NCBI GenBank assembly: GCA_025765615.1
Contig: JAIVFJ010000149.1
Span: 1-64,000 of the forward strand
DNA length: 64,000 nt
Direction of reading: 5' to 3'
Source of the DNA: Zopfochytrium polystomum
Lineage: Eukaryota > Chytridiomycota > Chytridiomycetes > Chytridiales > Chytridiaceae
Shown here piece after piece: positions 19,925 to 31,019 of this stretch. The stretch's first letter is position 1. Every line of letters begins with the position of its first letter. Both the position numbers and the translations under genes were made by a program. Under the pieces are notes generated by a model, which worked only from the letters and a program-made list of their open reading frames with translations, had not been told where the DNA came from and made no database searches.

Positions 19925-20517
19925 ATGGCCGTCCCCACTTCCAAGAACGCGCCCTCCGCCTACGGTTACTCGGTGTCCAACGCACGCGCTCCTGCTCAAG
20001 GCAGCTCTACGTCCGCCCCCGGTGGCGCTGTCTCGACCGTGCTCACCACTGTCCACTCGACGGTGGACGCGGCAATCAGGCAAATCACACCAATCGCTGT
20101 CGTTGCGAAAGACTACACTTTTGCCGCCGCCGGCGTTGCCAAATCCATCCTTGACCGCTACCCTCCCCTCAAGGTCTTCGTTTACACCTTGACTGCTACC
20201 TCTGCTATTCCGCTTGCGGTCTTCTTTGGCTACTTGGCAATCACCCTTGCGATCTGCTTGTCCATCGCCGGTTAGTAGTGTTTGCAATGATTCTGTTGGT
20301 CCCTGGGTGATGTGCTCACTAAACCGATATACTTTCCTCTTCTGTTGCAGGAACTGGGGTTGCCCTTGTACAAGGCGGCTTTGCTCTTTTCGCCGGATTC
20401 GTCCTGTTCTGGTTTCTTGCTGGTGCATTTGTTCTCACTTGCATTGTTACGTTCTGGCTGACGGCCGGCTATCTCGCATTCCAAGCCGCCAAGGCCGTGG
20501 AACGCGCCGCCTCTTGA
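19925..20517 (+). CDS. promethin-like small membrane protein (lipid-droplet assembly type)
   Basis: Two exons (19925-20270 and 20351-20517, 80-nt intron) encode about 170 residues. After a polar Ser/Ala-rich N-terminus come a short helix (DYTFAAAGVAKSILDRYPPL) and two long hydrophobic hairpin-like segments (VYTLTATSAIPLAVFFGYLA with ITLAICLSIAG, and GFALFAGFVLFWFLAGAFVL with TCIVTFWLTAGYLAFQAA). This layout, and the Gly-rich joint between the hairpins, resembles promethin/LDAF1 and the fungal Ldo proteins, which partner seipin at ER-lipid-droplet contact sites. Assignment is by topology and general likeness, so a different small ER-shaping protein is possible. Confidence 0.6.
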
Positions 20518-23500
20518 ATTCGTCTTTGACCGAAGGGCACTCGTCTGGCATCCCTAATCATGTGTGACCTATCCATCTTCTCTGCCCTAAGAGCTCCCTC
20601 CCTTCCAGTTTTGCTGAGCCTTTCTTTTTCTTTTTCTTTCGTCGGATGAGTCCAATCGGCATCCATGCTTTAACGTTTTTCAATTCGTTGTCGTTGTATT
20701 TTCGCTCCTTGCCGTTGGGCTCCAATGCCCACAATTTTCCCTCCCCGGTTGCCAACTCTGATTCACTTCCCATCTGCAATCGACCGTGTGCTCCCCTGTT
20801 GTCGCAGCTGTGTCGTCGGCTGCGATCAGACTGGGGACCGGGGAAACACCTCATCCCGTCTATTTTGCCTCTTGGCTCGACAACCCCCTGTCCTTCTGCT
20901 TTTCCTTTCAGACCCCATAAGTTATGACACACCAAATGAAAACAAAAAAGATTGCTTGCAAGAACCGCGCCTCAGTAATAGCGTTAACGCATATCGTAGC
21001 GAAATCGGGACATCTTTTCTCGATCTGCTGTTATACCCCGTTACACCCCCTCCGCCTCAGCTGCTGCACCTGCTGCTGTTGGCATCCTTGTTGGCGCCTC
21101 AACCAGTGCCTCTATTGCTCCTGACAATCAGGACTGTCGTGCCTGCAGTTCAGAGGCCTGCACTGTCCTTTGCCACACAGCCCATGCCTTTGGCCACCAG
21201 CTGACGCCACTTCCTGATGGCCGCCCAATTACTCCTGACAGACTCGACCACTTGCCAGTTCTGTTCCAGCTGGATGAGTCCTCCCACCTGGCTGAAAGCG
21301 AGTCCCCTTTGCGCTCCAAGGCTCCTGGTGTGCGTTTCACTGCAGACTCTCCTGGAGCCACAGCGGCCTCTGCAAGCACTCATCCGCCGTCTAGACCTCG
21401 TGAAGGCTGCCCAAATGACTTGTTCTGCCCAGACAACTCTTTCCACCCTGCCAACTCTTTCCCAGTCGATGCAACACCCAGCAACCATGCCGCTGGCCAC
21501 CCTGACTCAGATGACACTGACGACTTTGGCGATGACGAAAGTGATGATAGCCACTGCCTGCCCACCAGCCCTCCTGGTGGTGACCTAATGGTGGAGATCC
21601 CTTTGGTGACCCGAACGGTGTTCCTCTGTACAGTTTCCTCACGATGGGGGGATCACCTTTTCGCCTTACAATGCACTCGCCTACTCCAGATGCAATTGGA
21701 TTTGGCTGCCTGGTCCTCTTGCCTTGTACCTCTGGCGGAATTAGCGTGGTGTCCTACCAGATTGCTGACAGAGCCCTCGCTTATGCTGTGCTGGATGCCT
21801 GGTACCCTTGGGCTGTCTGCAATGGCTTTGTTTGATGGACTTGCAACTGGGCTGCCTGCATTGTCCATTGCTGCAGACAAACTCCTGACCATCCCCTTGC
21901 TGTCTCAAGCGACTTCGTTATGCCCGCCCATCATGAACCCTGCTGTGGTGTTCCCTGGCCGACAAACATCCACCTTCACCTCCACGCCTTTGGGCCTTCG
22001 CCCCAAAAATTTTTTGAGCGCGAAGAAAAAAAACAAGAAAAAAATGGCCAAGGTGAATACGATGGGTCTGGTTGTCAAATGGCCGTTCACGTTCCCCATT
22101 CAATCTCCTTTTGCAAATCTGCCATGTGCAGTGAGAATGGAAGACTTTTATGTGACCTAGGAAGAAAGCAGAGTTACACCGGAAATAGGCTGTGGGGTGC
22201 TCTACCTGCGATTTCTGCCAGGGAAAGCTCAGGGAAAACTTGGTTCAATTCTGGGAGGAACAATTCATTTACAAATTCCAACTGGGCCGTCGTCCCCACT
22301 TTATGATCTCCACTTTTGCCAGCATCATGTGTTTCAGTTCATGCTGATGTCAAACTCGGAGATCTTTGTATGTGTCAAAATAGCAGTTGACTGGGGATCC
22401 ACAGCTGAACTCGGCGGTGGGACGCACATATTGTAACCACTACCTTGTGGGGTGGCAGCACCACTCGTCAGAGTAGAGGGAATGTGCAACTCCTATGTGC
22501 ACTCTGCATCATCTATCCGACAGGACAGCCCTTCACAACATCTCATCCAGCTCGACAAGCGCATATGCAACTATTTATGTAATTGCTTGGCCGAGGTTCT
22601 CCTCTGTGAGTGAAGAGGCACTCCCGAAGGAGTTGTGCAAGCAAGCGTGAGGCTGCATTGCATCGTACAAGTGCGTGGGCAATGCCAGAGTTGGAGGTTC
22701 CAAAAGGCAAGGGGGAGTTACAGTAAAAAAAAATTCTAATTTTTAAAAATGTTGCATTTTTGTTAAGTTGGATGAGATTAATGAGGTTGTTTCTCCCAGG
22801 GCAGCTACTTTGAGGGGGAGAGGCATCAGGAGAAAAAGAAAAGAGAAGGAGAAAGGAAGAAAAATGTTTGGAGGAAAATAAGGATTGAAGAATGAAAATT
22901 AATGACAAGGAAGGAAAGTTCAGATTGTGCTCACATTGAAACAAGAGGGGGTTGCAGTGCTGCTATTTGTGACCAAGTAGCCAAATGACTCTTTCCCTAT
23001 CATAAAGATAGTGAGTCATAGGGAGTGGCAACGTTTGTTACAAGACTAAAATAAAGTCTATGTGGTGGAAAGATTGAAAAAAAATAAGGAATGACCGTAA
23101 TGTACACCTCATTCTGATAGGGTCATGCTTTCATTAAAATTATAGAATCTCATTGCTTTACCCCTCAGCAAGTTCATCCACCAGCGCAACTGTTGTTGGG
23201 CCAAGAAGGCGCTGCGAACGAGCCAGGCAACACAGGAAGAGTCCAATTACGAACAAGAGAATTCGCGCAATTTGTTGTTACAGTAGGGGGAGAAAGGTCT
23301 TGAAGAACGAGGTTACCAAGTTCCATTTCGACATTAACTGCGACCTTTTCAGTTTTAATTTCCTCTTTCTTATGGCCTTTGGCCATTGGTGCTGGGTGCT
23401 GAGATTGGGATTGGGTTGGGTTGCTGGGGGCAGGGAAACGACTTTTGAGATGACGATCAACTGGCAGTGCCCCGAAAGAGCACAATAGGAAGAGGTTGAT

Positions 23501-23989
23501 AAGCAATACCTAGATGACGCTTCCAGCAATGGGCGGTGGTGGCAGGCGGCAGGCAACAGGGGTGGATGACAGCGATGGGCGAGCAATTGTCGCAGCAAGC
23601 AACACAAAGAAACTGTGAGGCCCTAACGCAAGGCAACATTTGCTGAATTTCTCGAAAGTGCGATAGCACTTGGCAGTGCAGTGTTCAAAACATTGACCTG
23701 CAAGAGATTTCCGTCTGATTTAGAGGGAAAAACATGCATCAATAATTTGTGTGCCATTATTTGCAAATTCCACGCCGGCACCCCAATAATTTTTATGTGT
23801 GTTTTCAAGGCAAATCACTTTATTTTGAGTTTCTGAAGCATAGAAACAATCGCCTTTTCACTTTTGGCGGGAGCTTTGTTTTAGCACAAAAGAATGTCGA
23901 GATAACGAATTGGGAGGGTGAGTGAGGATCGAATTTTGGGATGCAGGCAGCATGCCAATAGGGTGAGCAGCAACCCCTCCTCCCCTCCC
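20518..23989. other. 3.5-kb gene-poor region, possibly relic repeat DNA
   Basis: No coding sequence recognised. The longest frame (21252-22160 +) encodes a low-complexity, Pro/Ser/Leu-rich product with no domain and no plausible exon neighbours. From about 22700 the sequence is AT-rich (TTTTTAAAAATGTTGCATTT near 22740). Base composition and the lack of open frames on either strand suggest old repeat or transposon debris, but no terminal repeat or transposase motif was found. The last part (about 23500-23989) is the 3' flank of the nicotinate phosphoribosyltransferase gene. Confidence 0.4.
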
Positions 23990-26281
23990 TCACAGCGTCT
24001 CCAGCAGCTTCACAACGTCGCCCAAGACGGCCGGGCTGGCCGTGACCTTGCCCTCGACGTCGGACAGCTTGAACACGTGAACGCGCACGGCGGCGGCGGC
24101 GGCGGGGGCGGCGGAGGAAGCGGGCGGCGCCGGCGACGGTCGCTCCGCCCAGTCGAGCTTGACGACAATGTCCATGGCGTCGCCAAAGGGGTTCGTCAAG
24201 CTGGTGCCGACGCCGAACGAAAAGGCGCCGCCGCCGGTGGGGGGCGGCGCGAGGTCGGTCGCGGTAGCGGCCGAGGCGGCTTCGACGATGGCGCGGACGG
24301 CGGCGGGGCGCAGGCCGTCGGAGAACATGATGCGGCGCGGGGCGAGGTCGCGGAGGCGGCGGGCGCGGCGGAGGTATTCGATCGGGTCGCCCGAGTCCTG
24401 GCGGAGGTGGACGCCTGGTGGCAGGCGCGGGCGCGGTGGGTCGGCCGTGCTGGCGGCGGCAGCGGGGGCGTCGACGTTGCCGCCGTCCTTGCCGTTGTCG
24501 TCGTCGCCGTCGTCGACGTCGGGGATGGCAAAGGCGGCGAGGAAGGTGCGGGTGCGGAAGACGTCGGTGAGGGCGTAGACTTGGCGGAAGACGGCGGTCC
24601 AGCGAGCGAGGGCGACGCGGATGGCGCGGAGGCAGGCCGGGCGGGAGGGCGGGCCGGCCTCCGCCGACGGGGGCAGGGGCGGCAGCATGGGGCGGACGAG
24701 GGCTTCGTTGGCCATGAACCATTCGTGGGCGCAGGTGCCGACGGGGGCGATGCGCTCGCGACGCGCGAAAAAGACGTTGGAGGTGCCGAGGGTGGGGAGA
24801 TACTGCTGCTGCTGGGCAGCATGGGCGGCGCGCGGCGTTGAGAGGAGGCGCTGGGTGCAGAGGCGGCGGATCGCGCAGTGGAGGGCAAAGGAGCGGCGGC
24901 GGCGGGTGCCAAACTCGACGACGGGGAAGCCGCGCGCGGTGAAGCCGCGGTACTCTGCGACGGCGGCGATCACGCCAGAGTCGGCGAGGGCGGCGGCGGT
25001 GGCGGTGGCGGGGGCTGTGGTCGATGATGAGGCGGCGGTGCGGAACCAGTCCTCGCTGATGGTCGACAGCAGCGGGATTTCGAGCAAGATGCATTCGAAC
25101 CAGGGACCTTCGCACGACAGACCGACCGAGTAGAGCGCGGTGCTTCCAGCAGTAGTGGTGGTGGCCGACGCGCTGGGAGTCACGGAAACATTGATGGTGC
25201 AGACCGACAGGTCCATGTCGACGAGCCGCTGCCTATATTCTTCGAGCAGACGGCGCAGGGCGGTAGCGTTGCGCGGGTTGTGGGCCGTGGCCTCGTCGTG
25301 GCCGTTCTGTTGCTCGTCGACATCGTGGGCGTGTGTGTGCTTCGCGACGGCGTCGACGACAAAGCGGGCTTCGTCCTGCCACACGGCGTGGGAGAGCAGG
25401 AGGTCGCAGCGGGCGCGCAGGCGCGCGGCAAAGCGGTTCGCGTCTGCCGCCGAGGCGAACGACGCGAGCCTTTTGCGGCGGTCGTAGAGCATGTATCCGA
25501 CGCGCGACGGGGCGCCGAGGTCGCCAAGGCCGTCGGCGTCGTCGCCGTCGGCGGCGGTGGGGTCGACAAAGAGCGCGGGACCGCCGCGCTCGACGCAGTG
25601 CGCGGCAAACTGCATCGTAAACTTGTAAAAATCCGTGTCAAGGAGGCTGTGGGAGACGACGCGGTCGTGCAGGCTCGGGTGGAGCCCCGCAAGGATGGGG
25701 TCGGCGTCCGCGTCCGTTTCCGCGTCGGCGTTTGCGTCGGCAGCAACGCTGTTCTTGTCCTTGTCCGTGTCGTATTTCTCGCCGTCGCCGCCAGCGCCGT
25801 CCTTGTGGCCAAAAAAAAAATCGACGACCACGCGCAGGTCGGGCGAGTCCACCAGCTCGGGGAAGTGGCTGGTCAAAAAGGGCCACACGGCGGCGGGGTC
25901 GTCGGCAAGAACAAAGACCTCGATGTAGGCTTCTTCGTCGCCGATATCGTTGCCGTCTTCATCGCGCACGGGTTGTCGTTGTTGTTGTGGCGGGGCGGGT
26001 GGCGGCGCGTACGGCTCGATCACGGCGCGGTGGCGCGCGAGGTACTCGGCTATGCGGGACGAAGGCGCGGCGGCGGCGACGACGATGTAAGCAAAGGGGC
26101 AGCCGCGGCGGCGGCGGCGATGGGCTTGCGGGGTAGTGGTGGTGGTGGTGGTGGTGGTGGTAGCAGTGGTGGAGCTTGAGCTTGAGGATGAGGAGGACGA
26201 GGAGGAAGAGGGCGCCGCGGAAAGCGACGGCGAGGGCGATGTGGCGGTTGTTGTTGCGGCTGCTTCAACGTTTGTGGCCAT
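23990..26281 (-). CDS. NPT1: nicotinate phosphoribosyltransferase
   Basis: Catalyses nicotinate + PRPP (+ATP) to nicotinate mononucleotide in the NAD salvage (Preiss-Handler) pathway. Family marks: LLDTDFYKFTMQ near the start of the enzyme core, VEFGTRRRRSF, LGTSNVFFARRE, GTCAHEWFMANE, RQDSGDPIEYL and FSFGVGTSLTNPFG. At 763 residues it is much longer than the usual ~430. The excess is an N-terminal low-complexity extension (poly-Ser, poly-Thr), then RGCPFAYIVVAAAAPS with following acidic repeats (DANADAETDADAD), plus insertions of D/N-rich or A/T-rich sequence inside the core. The coding strand is very GC-rich and simple-sequence-rich, unlike its neighbours. No intron is evident. Confidence 0.93.
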   Translation of the reverse strand: MATNVEAAATTTATSPSPSLSAAPSSSSSSSSSSSSSTTATTTTTTTTTTPQAHRRRRRGCPFAYIVVAAAAPSSRIAEYLARHRAVIEPYAPPPAPPQQQRQPVRDEDGNDIGDEEAYIEVFVLADDPAAVWPFLTSHFPELVDSPDLRVVVDFFFGHKDGAGGDGEKYDTDKDKNSVAADANADAETDADADPILAGLHPSLHDRVVSHSLLDTDFYKFTMQFAAHCVERGGPALFVDPTAADGDDADGLGDLGAPSRVGYMLYDRRKRLASFASAADANRFAARLRARCDLLLSHAVWQDEARFVVDAVAKHTHAHDVDEQQNGHDEATAHNPRNATALRRLLEEYRQRLVDMDLSVCTINVSVTPSASATTTTAGSTALYSVGLSCEGPWFECILLEIPLLSTISEDWFRTAASSSTTAPATATAAALADSGVIAAVAEYRGFTARGFPVVEFGTRRRRSFALHCAIRRLCTQRLLSTPRAAHAAQQQQYLPTLGTSNVFFARRERIAPVGTCAHEWFMANEALVRPMLPPLPPSAEAGPPSRPACLRAIRVALARWTAVFRQVYALTDVFRTRTFLAAFAIPDVDDGDDDNGKDGGNVDAPAAAASTADPPRPRLPPGVHLRQDSGDPIEYLRRARRLRDLAPRRIMFSDGLRPAAVRAIVEAASAATATDLAPPPTGGGAFSFGVGTSLTNPFGDAMDIVVKLDWAERPSPAPPASSAAPAAAAAVRVHVFKLSDVEGKVTASPAVLGDVVKLLETL

Positions 26282-26336
26282 TTTAGTGTATGTGTTTTTT
26301 GTTGTTTGTTTTGTTTTTGTTTTGCATCTTGTTTTC

Positions 26337-26367
<31 letters not shown>

Positions 26368-27392
26368 CCTACCGCCAAACGGGTGAATGCGAATCGGGTT
26401 TTACCATTTTTTTTTCATCTTCTTTTTTTTTCTTTTCTTTGTTGGCTGTGGCTCTCCTCTCTCTGTCTCTGTCTCTGTCTCTGTCTCTCTGCCCCCTGGC
26501 TGGGTTTGGGCAACAAAAGGCAAGTCTTTTTATTTTTTGTTCCTTAGGCCTTTTTGGCAATGGGACGAAGAAGAATCTTGTTGGGAAAACGAAAACAAAC
26601 GAAACAAACAACCCCTCCGCCCGAAAGTTTCCAATTGACATCTGCTCGGATCCACTCCCGCTCGGTCCCCGCTCGGCGCTCGGCGCGGGGGATGGTTGTG
26701 TGTTGTGTCTGCCTCTCTCTCTCTCTCTCTCTCTCTCCCTTTCTCTCTTTCTCTCTTTCTATCACAAAATACAAGCAAAGAAGCACAGCTGGGCGTTACA
26801 ACTTTTCAACCTCGTCACCCAAATACCCTTCGCTGCAAGCTTTCCCCCCCAAATTGATGTGTTCTGTATTTGATATGGTGTTTTTCTCCTTTTTTAAAAT
26901 TTTTTTTGTTATGGGGAATTCGGTTTTGAGCGCCGGACGTGGCCGTCAAGTTCGCCGCCACCGGCGCGCGTGCGCGTCGCATTGTCGTTATGTAAATGCT
27001 TTTGCATCGCGCCGCTCGTCTTCAAGGCGGAGAAAAAAGGCCGGGGATGACACTAGCGGTAGTAACAACAACTACGAAAAAAGAGGGGGGGGGGGGGGGA
27101 AAGAAAGCGAAGTAGAAGTAAAGGGGAGTAGTGGGAGAGGGAGAGGAGTGATAAAGGGGACAGAGAGTGTGTGATAGAGTTAGTTGATGAGCGAGAGGGG
27201 GGAAGAGAAAGAGAGAGAAAAACAGAGTCAAAAAAAAAAATATAAGCAAGGATACTCCATTAACAATGAAAGCGGGGGGAAGGTGTTAAGAAAAGAAGCG
27301 CCAAAAGAAAACCAAGAAGAAAAAGAAAGAAAAATCAAAACAGTCAATAAAAATAAACCGCCCTCTTCTTCGACTGCCACGGGCAAACTCAT
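26282..27392. repeat. promoter/intergenic region rich in microsatellites
   Basis: Upstream of NPT1: a run of about 27 T at 26341-26367, TCTG/TC repeats near 26460-26490 (CTCTGTCTCTGTCTCTGTC), and a (CT)n tract at 26710-26760. Further on there is a 15-G run near 27087-27101 and A/G-rich sequence to 27360. No gene seen; frames here are simple-sequence shadows. Confidence 0.55.
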
Positions 27393-29585
27393 CTAGGCGC
27401 GCCTTGCGGCGACCTTTACCAGAATCTCCGACGGGACCGACGACGCGGTCGACTCCCACGACGCTCGCTTCGCCGTCGACTGGGCCCAACCGCCGCCGCT
27501 CCCCACAGACCGCCGCAACGCGTCTGCCTCCCCTCCGTCGTTCGCGTCGCCATGCGCCGTCGCCGACGCAGCAGTACCCGCCGTGACGGCACCTCCCGGT
27601 CCGACCCCGACGGCACCTCCGAACCCTGCGCCGTGCCTGCTCCCTTGGCTCCCGTACGACCGCTGGGACGTGCTGCGGCCCCCGCCCGCGCCCGCGAGAA
27701 GAATCCCGCCGCCGCCGCCACCGCCGCCCCCCTTGACTGACGACAGCACCGAGATGGTCGACTGCGGCATCGACCGCCGGATCTTGGCCGCAACGACCGC
27801 GACCGCGTCGCTCCCCGTGTCGCGCCCGCTCTGCTGCCGCTGCCGCCGCCGCCGTCGCCGCTGCCGCCGCCAGCTCTCCTCGTCGTCCCCGCCACCGCGC
27901 ATCGACGGCCGAGCCTCGCCGTCCGACGGTCCAGAGTCGTCGTCGTCGTCGTCGTCGTCGTAGTCATCCTCGTCGCCGTCCTTGTCATAGTCTCCATCGA
28001 CATTGCCCTCGCGCCTCAAACTTCTGTCCAGAGAGTCGGAGAACGCAGAGTCGCTTTCCGCTCCGCGACTATCGTACTCAGCGCCCAAAACATACTTTGC
28101 ACCCCTGGACCACGCGCGGTACGACGATGCTCGCTTTGCAGCATCCGAAAAAGTCGAGTGCCGATGCTCAGGGTCCCTCTGCTGCTGCTCCTGCTCCTGG
28201 TGCTCCTGCTGTTGCTGCTGATGATGATGATGATGATGAGGATGGTAACGGTCCTGGGGCGCTTGCTGCGACGGAGAGTGAGCCGTGTACAGGCCCGCCG
28301 TGGTGGTCGTGACGATGGACTCGGTGTCAAAGGACGGTTTCCGGCTACCCGAGAACCACGACGCCGTCCACCAGCTCAGCGCTCCCGCAGAACTGTGGTG
28401 GTGCTGCTGCTGCGGTTGCGGGGCGTGCGTGTCCGACGCAATCGTCATAACGGTGCGGCGGCGGCTCCCACGATGGTGTCCGTCCGATCTCGGGTCTCGC
28501 GTCAGCGTGACGGCGGAGGCCTCTGCATTTTCATCGACTCTGTCGCCGCCGCTGCTGTCCGGGTGCGGCTGCGAGTCTTCGGGATCGTCCGGCTCCTCCG
28601 GGACGCCCGCGCCGCCAGCAGTCGAGTACATGGACCGGTACCGCGAAATGAACTCGCCCACGGAAAACCGGGTGTGGCGGCGCGTCGAGGCCGTCGACTC
28701 GCTGTTCCTTCCCCACGTCGACTTTGGCGCAATCCCGGCATCGGGGACGTGCGCCGAGAGCGAGCCGGGAAGCTCACCCGGGAGCTGCTGGCTCCCGGTC
28801 GTCGCGGCAACGAGGAACGCGGGGGAGCCAGCTGGGTCCTCCGCATGAAACGTGGGCGGCAGCGGCGGAATCTGCGGAGGGAGGACCGTATCGCTGGGCG
28901 CCGACGTGTCGGAAGCGTCGCTGACCAGCCGCGAGTGCTCACCTGGCGGGGTGATTCGGATTTCAGGGGAGGAGGCTGCGACGGTGGCGGTGGTGGTGGC
29001 GGAGCGCCAAGCCACGCCACCGCCGGCGCTACCGACGCCGCTGCCGCTGGACCGCGAGAGCTCTGCGTCAGAGAGCAGGGGCTCTGGGGATGGGGCCAGC
29101 AGCCCCTGTTCCGCGCTTGTCGCTGTGGAAGCTTGGTCGTCGGGGTGGTGAGCGGTGGCCGCGGATCCACGGATTGCGGAGGCAGCGGGCGAGTCGGCGG
29201 CGGCAGCGCGCTTGCGAGTGGTCGAGGACCGCCGCGAGAACAGGAGGATGCAGACGACGACGAGGATGACAGCCAGGACGGCGGCGCCCGCGGCGATTCC
29301 AGCGACGGCAGCGGCGGACAGGGAGGATGAGGATGCGGATGACGAGTCTGCAGTAGGGGCGGGTGACTCGGCAAGGGTCGAGTTGGGCGGCAGGGCCGGC
29401 GGCAGGGAGGACGACGGGGAGGAGGAAGAAGAAGATGGGGGTGGTGGAATCGAAACGATCCAGACGAGACGGGTCGTGGTGGTGGTGGCGGCAGATGAGG
29501 ATAGCGAGGTCGTCGTCGTGGAGGGAGAGGACGAGGAGGAGAAGGATGTCGGCGGGACACGTGCCGTTGACGTGGACGTCGCCAT
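27393..29585 (-). CDS. Ser/Thr-rich single-pass membrane protein
   Basis: One open frame of 730 residues. The first ~90 residues are almost all Ser, Thr, Pro and Ala and would be heavily O-mannosylated if outside. A single transmembrane helix (AAVAGIAAGAAVLAVILVVV, then CILLFSRR) follows, so the remaining ~600 residues would be cytoplasmic. This tail is low-complexity, with a poly-His/Gln stretch, an Asp-rich run, Gly-rich blocks and Arg-rich patches, and no recognised domain. The plan resembles fungal cell-wall sensors of the Mid2/Wsc kind, but no WSC domain is present and there is no conventional cleaved signal peptide. Function inferred only from topology. Confidence 0.6.
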   Translation of the reverse strand: MATSTSTARVPPTSFSSSSSPSTTTTSLSSSAATTTTTRLVWIVSIPPPPSSSSSSPSSSLPPALPPNSTLAESPAPTADSSSASSSSLSAAAVAGIAAGAAVLAVILVVVCILLFSRRSSTTRKRAAAADSPAASAIRGSAATAHHPDDQASTATSAEQGLLAPSPEPLLSDAELSRSSGSGVGSAGGGVAWRSATTTATVAASSPEIRITPPGEHSRLVSDASDTSAPSDTVLPPQIPPLPPTFHAEDPAGSPAFLVAATTGSQQLPGELPGSLSAHVPDAGIAPKSTWGRNSESTASTRRHTRFSVGEFISRYRSMYSTAGGAGVPEEPDDPEDSQPHPDSSGGDRVDENAEASAVTLTRDPRSDGHHRGSRRRTVMTIASDTHAPQPQQQHHHSSAGALSWWTASWFSGSRKPSFDTESIVTTTTAGLYTAHSPSQQAPQDRYHPHHHHHHQQQQQEHQEQEQQQRDPEHRHSTFSDAAKRASSYRAWSRGAKYVLGAEYDSRGAESDSAFSDSLDRSLRREGNVDGDYDKDGDEDDYDDDDDDDDSGPSDGEARPSMRGGGDDEESWRRQRRRRRRQRQQSGRDTGSDAVAVVAAKIRRSMPQSTISVLSSVKGGGGGGGGGILLAGAGGGRSTSQRSYGSQGSRHGAGFGGAVGVGPGGAVTAGTAASATAHGDANDGGEADALRRSVGSGGGWAQSTAKRASWESTASSVPSEILVKVAARRA

Positions 29586-29760
29586 GTCGAACTGCTGTCA
29601 CTGGAAGACAAGGCTCTGTCTAACGCCCTTTTGTGTGTGGTTTTTCTCTTTCTCCTCGTTTTTCTTTTTTTTTCTTTTCTTTTCGTTTTGTTTGTTTGTT
29701 TGTTTTTGTTTTTGGGTACTTGGTTCAGTCGAGACTCGTTTTCTCCCGAGCTCACCCTTG

Positions 29761-29812
<52 letters not shown>

Positions 29813-30170
29813 TTGAAATGGTTTTGCTTTAGTTTCCGCACACAGCGCAAAGGCTGCCTTAATTTTCAAGAACAAGCAAGGCGCTGGCAAACAAAACAAA
29901 TATGAAGCTACATAGTACGCTCTTCGTCAGGTCCCAAGCAATTGAAACAATTTCACACAAGGTTGTCAGGCCGATGGGTTCAAAATGGACAATAATTCGC
30001 GCGGACCTACTGACGCAAAGACTGACTGAACGAGCGACCCCCTTCTCTTGAGGACAGAAGACAAGTCACAAGAATCTCGGTTTGGTTTTGCAATCGCAAT
30101 CGCACCGTGATCGCAAAAGCTCCCTCCTCACTCCTCCATCAATCCTCAGCATTCCCGTCGCTGAGGTGCT
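29586..30170. other. upstream region of the Ser/Thr-rich gene
   Basis: Contains TTTTCTTTTC repeats and a run of more than 20 T at about 29787-29811, probably the promoter of the minus-strand gene. From 29880 to 30170 nothing was recognised; this leads into the retrotransposon remnant. Confidence 0.4.
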
Positions 30171-30189
30171 AATATTGAAGAAGTCGAAG

Positions 30190-30990
30190 TTGGAATGTGG
30201 GTTGGCCAGAGAAATTACACTCAGCATATTCTCAAAGATGCTGGTTTCTGGAACAAGCCAAAAATGGCCTAGACATTCCCTTTGAGTGTAAGTCTACACC
30301 AATGACAACCTCAAGGGAACATGGTTTAGCAGCAGAACTGCTCACACCCACCAAGCATGCATATCGATCTTTTGTCATGCAAGTTTTGTATCTAGCAACA
30401 AACACACAACCCAACATTGCATTCACCGTGAACACACTGTCTATGTATTTAAATAGCCTGAATGAATCTGACCTTGCAGCTCTGCACAGACTTCTAAGAT
30501 ACTTAAGAGGGACATTTGACTACGGCCTTTATTATAAATCTGCTGCAGATAAAGCTGCCAAACTGCTGCTATTGTCAAATGCACCAATTAAACAGTTCGA
30601 GGATGCCTTGAACATTCAAGGACCTGAGGGATATGCAGATGCAAGTAACACTGAAGAAGAGGATCACACTTTTCGCTCTGGCCAGTTAAGCGTCGCAGCT
30701 GTTAAATGGTAAAAGGCAGAATACAGTGGCTTTATCCTCAACTGAAGCTGAATACTACTCACTCGCGGTGGCTTTCAAAGAAGCTATCTAGCCTCGGAGC
30801 CAATTAACCGAAATGGGATTCCACCTCACAAATCCGACTGTTGTCAATGACGATAACAAATCAACATTGGCAATAGCCATGAACCCAATTAATCATGCAA
30901 AAGTTAAGCACATTGATGTGCGAGCTCACATATCATTTACACAAAGGCGACATATCTCTTAAGTATTGCCCAACTGAAGATATGATTGCA
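30190..30990 (+). mobile_element. decayed Ty1/copia-type retrotransposon fragment (RT tail and RNase H)
   Basis: The 3' end of a copia-type pol gene. Recognisable pieces in order: a segment like the end of reverse transcriptase (QRNYTQHILKDAGF), the hallmark stretch VLYLATNTQPNIAFTVNTLS with LLRYLRGTFDYGLYY, then the RNase H signatures NTVALSSTEAEYYSLAV and VVNDDNKSTLAI with VKHIDVRAHIS. The reading frame is broken: the early part shifts near 30260, a stop occurs at 30712, another at about 30790, and further stops follow. No intact LTR was found at either side. It is inert, and the upstream gag, protease, integrase and most of reverse transcriptase are absent. Confidence 0.8.
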
Positions 30991-31019
30991 GATATCTAAC
31001 AAAGCCGTTACCAACGGTG

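Noticed and set aside
21252..22160. 302-codon plus-strand open frame
   Set aside because: Low-complexity Pro/Ser/Leu composition, no domain, no neighbouring exons and no support from the other frames; probably chance in a gene-poor region.
23820..25115. 431-codon Arg/Pro-rich frame overlapping NPT1
   Set aside because: It is a shifted-frame reading of the GC-rich NPT1 gene; Arg/Pro/His composition is typical of such shadows.
28158..29330. 390-codon plus-strand frame opposite the Ser/Thr-rich membrane protein
   Set aside because: Antisense shadow in simple-sequence DNA, dominated by Arg, Gly and Ala.
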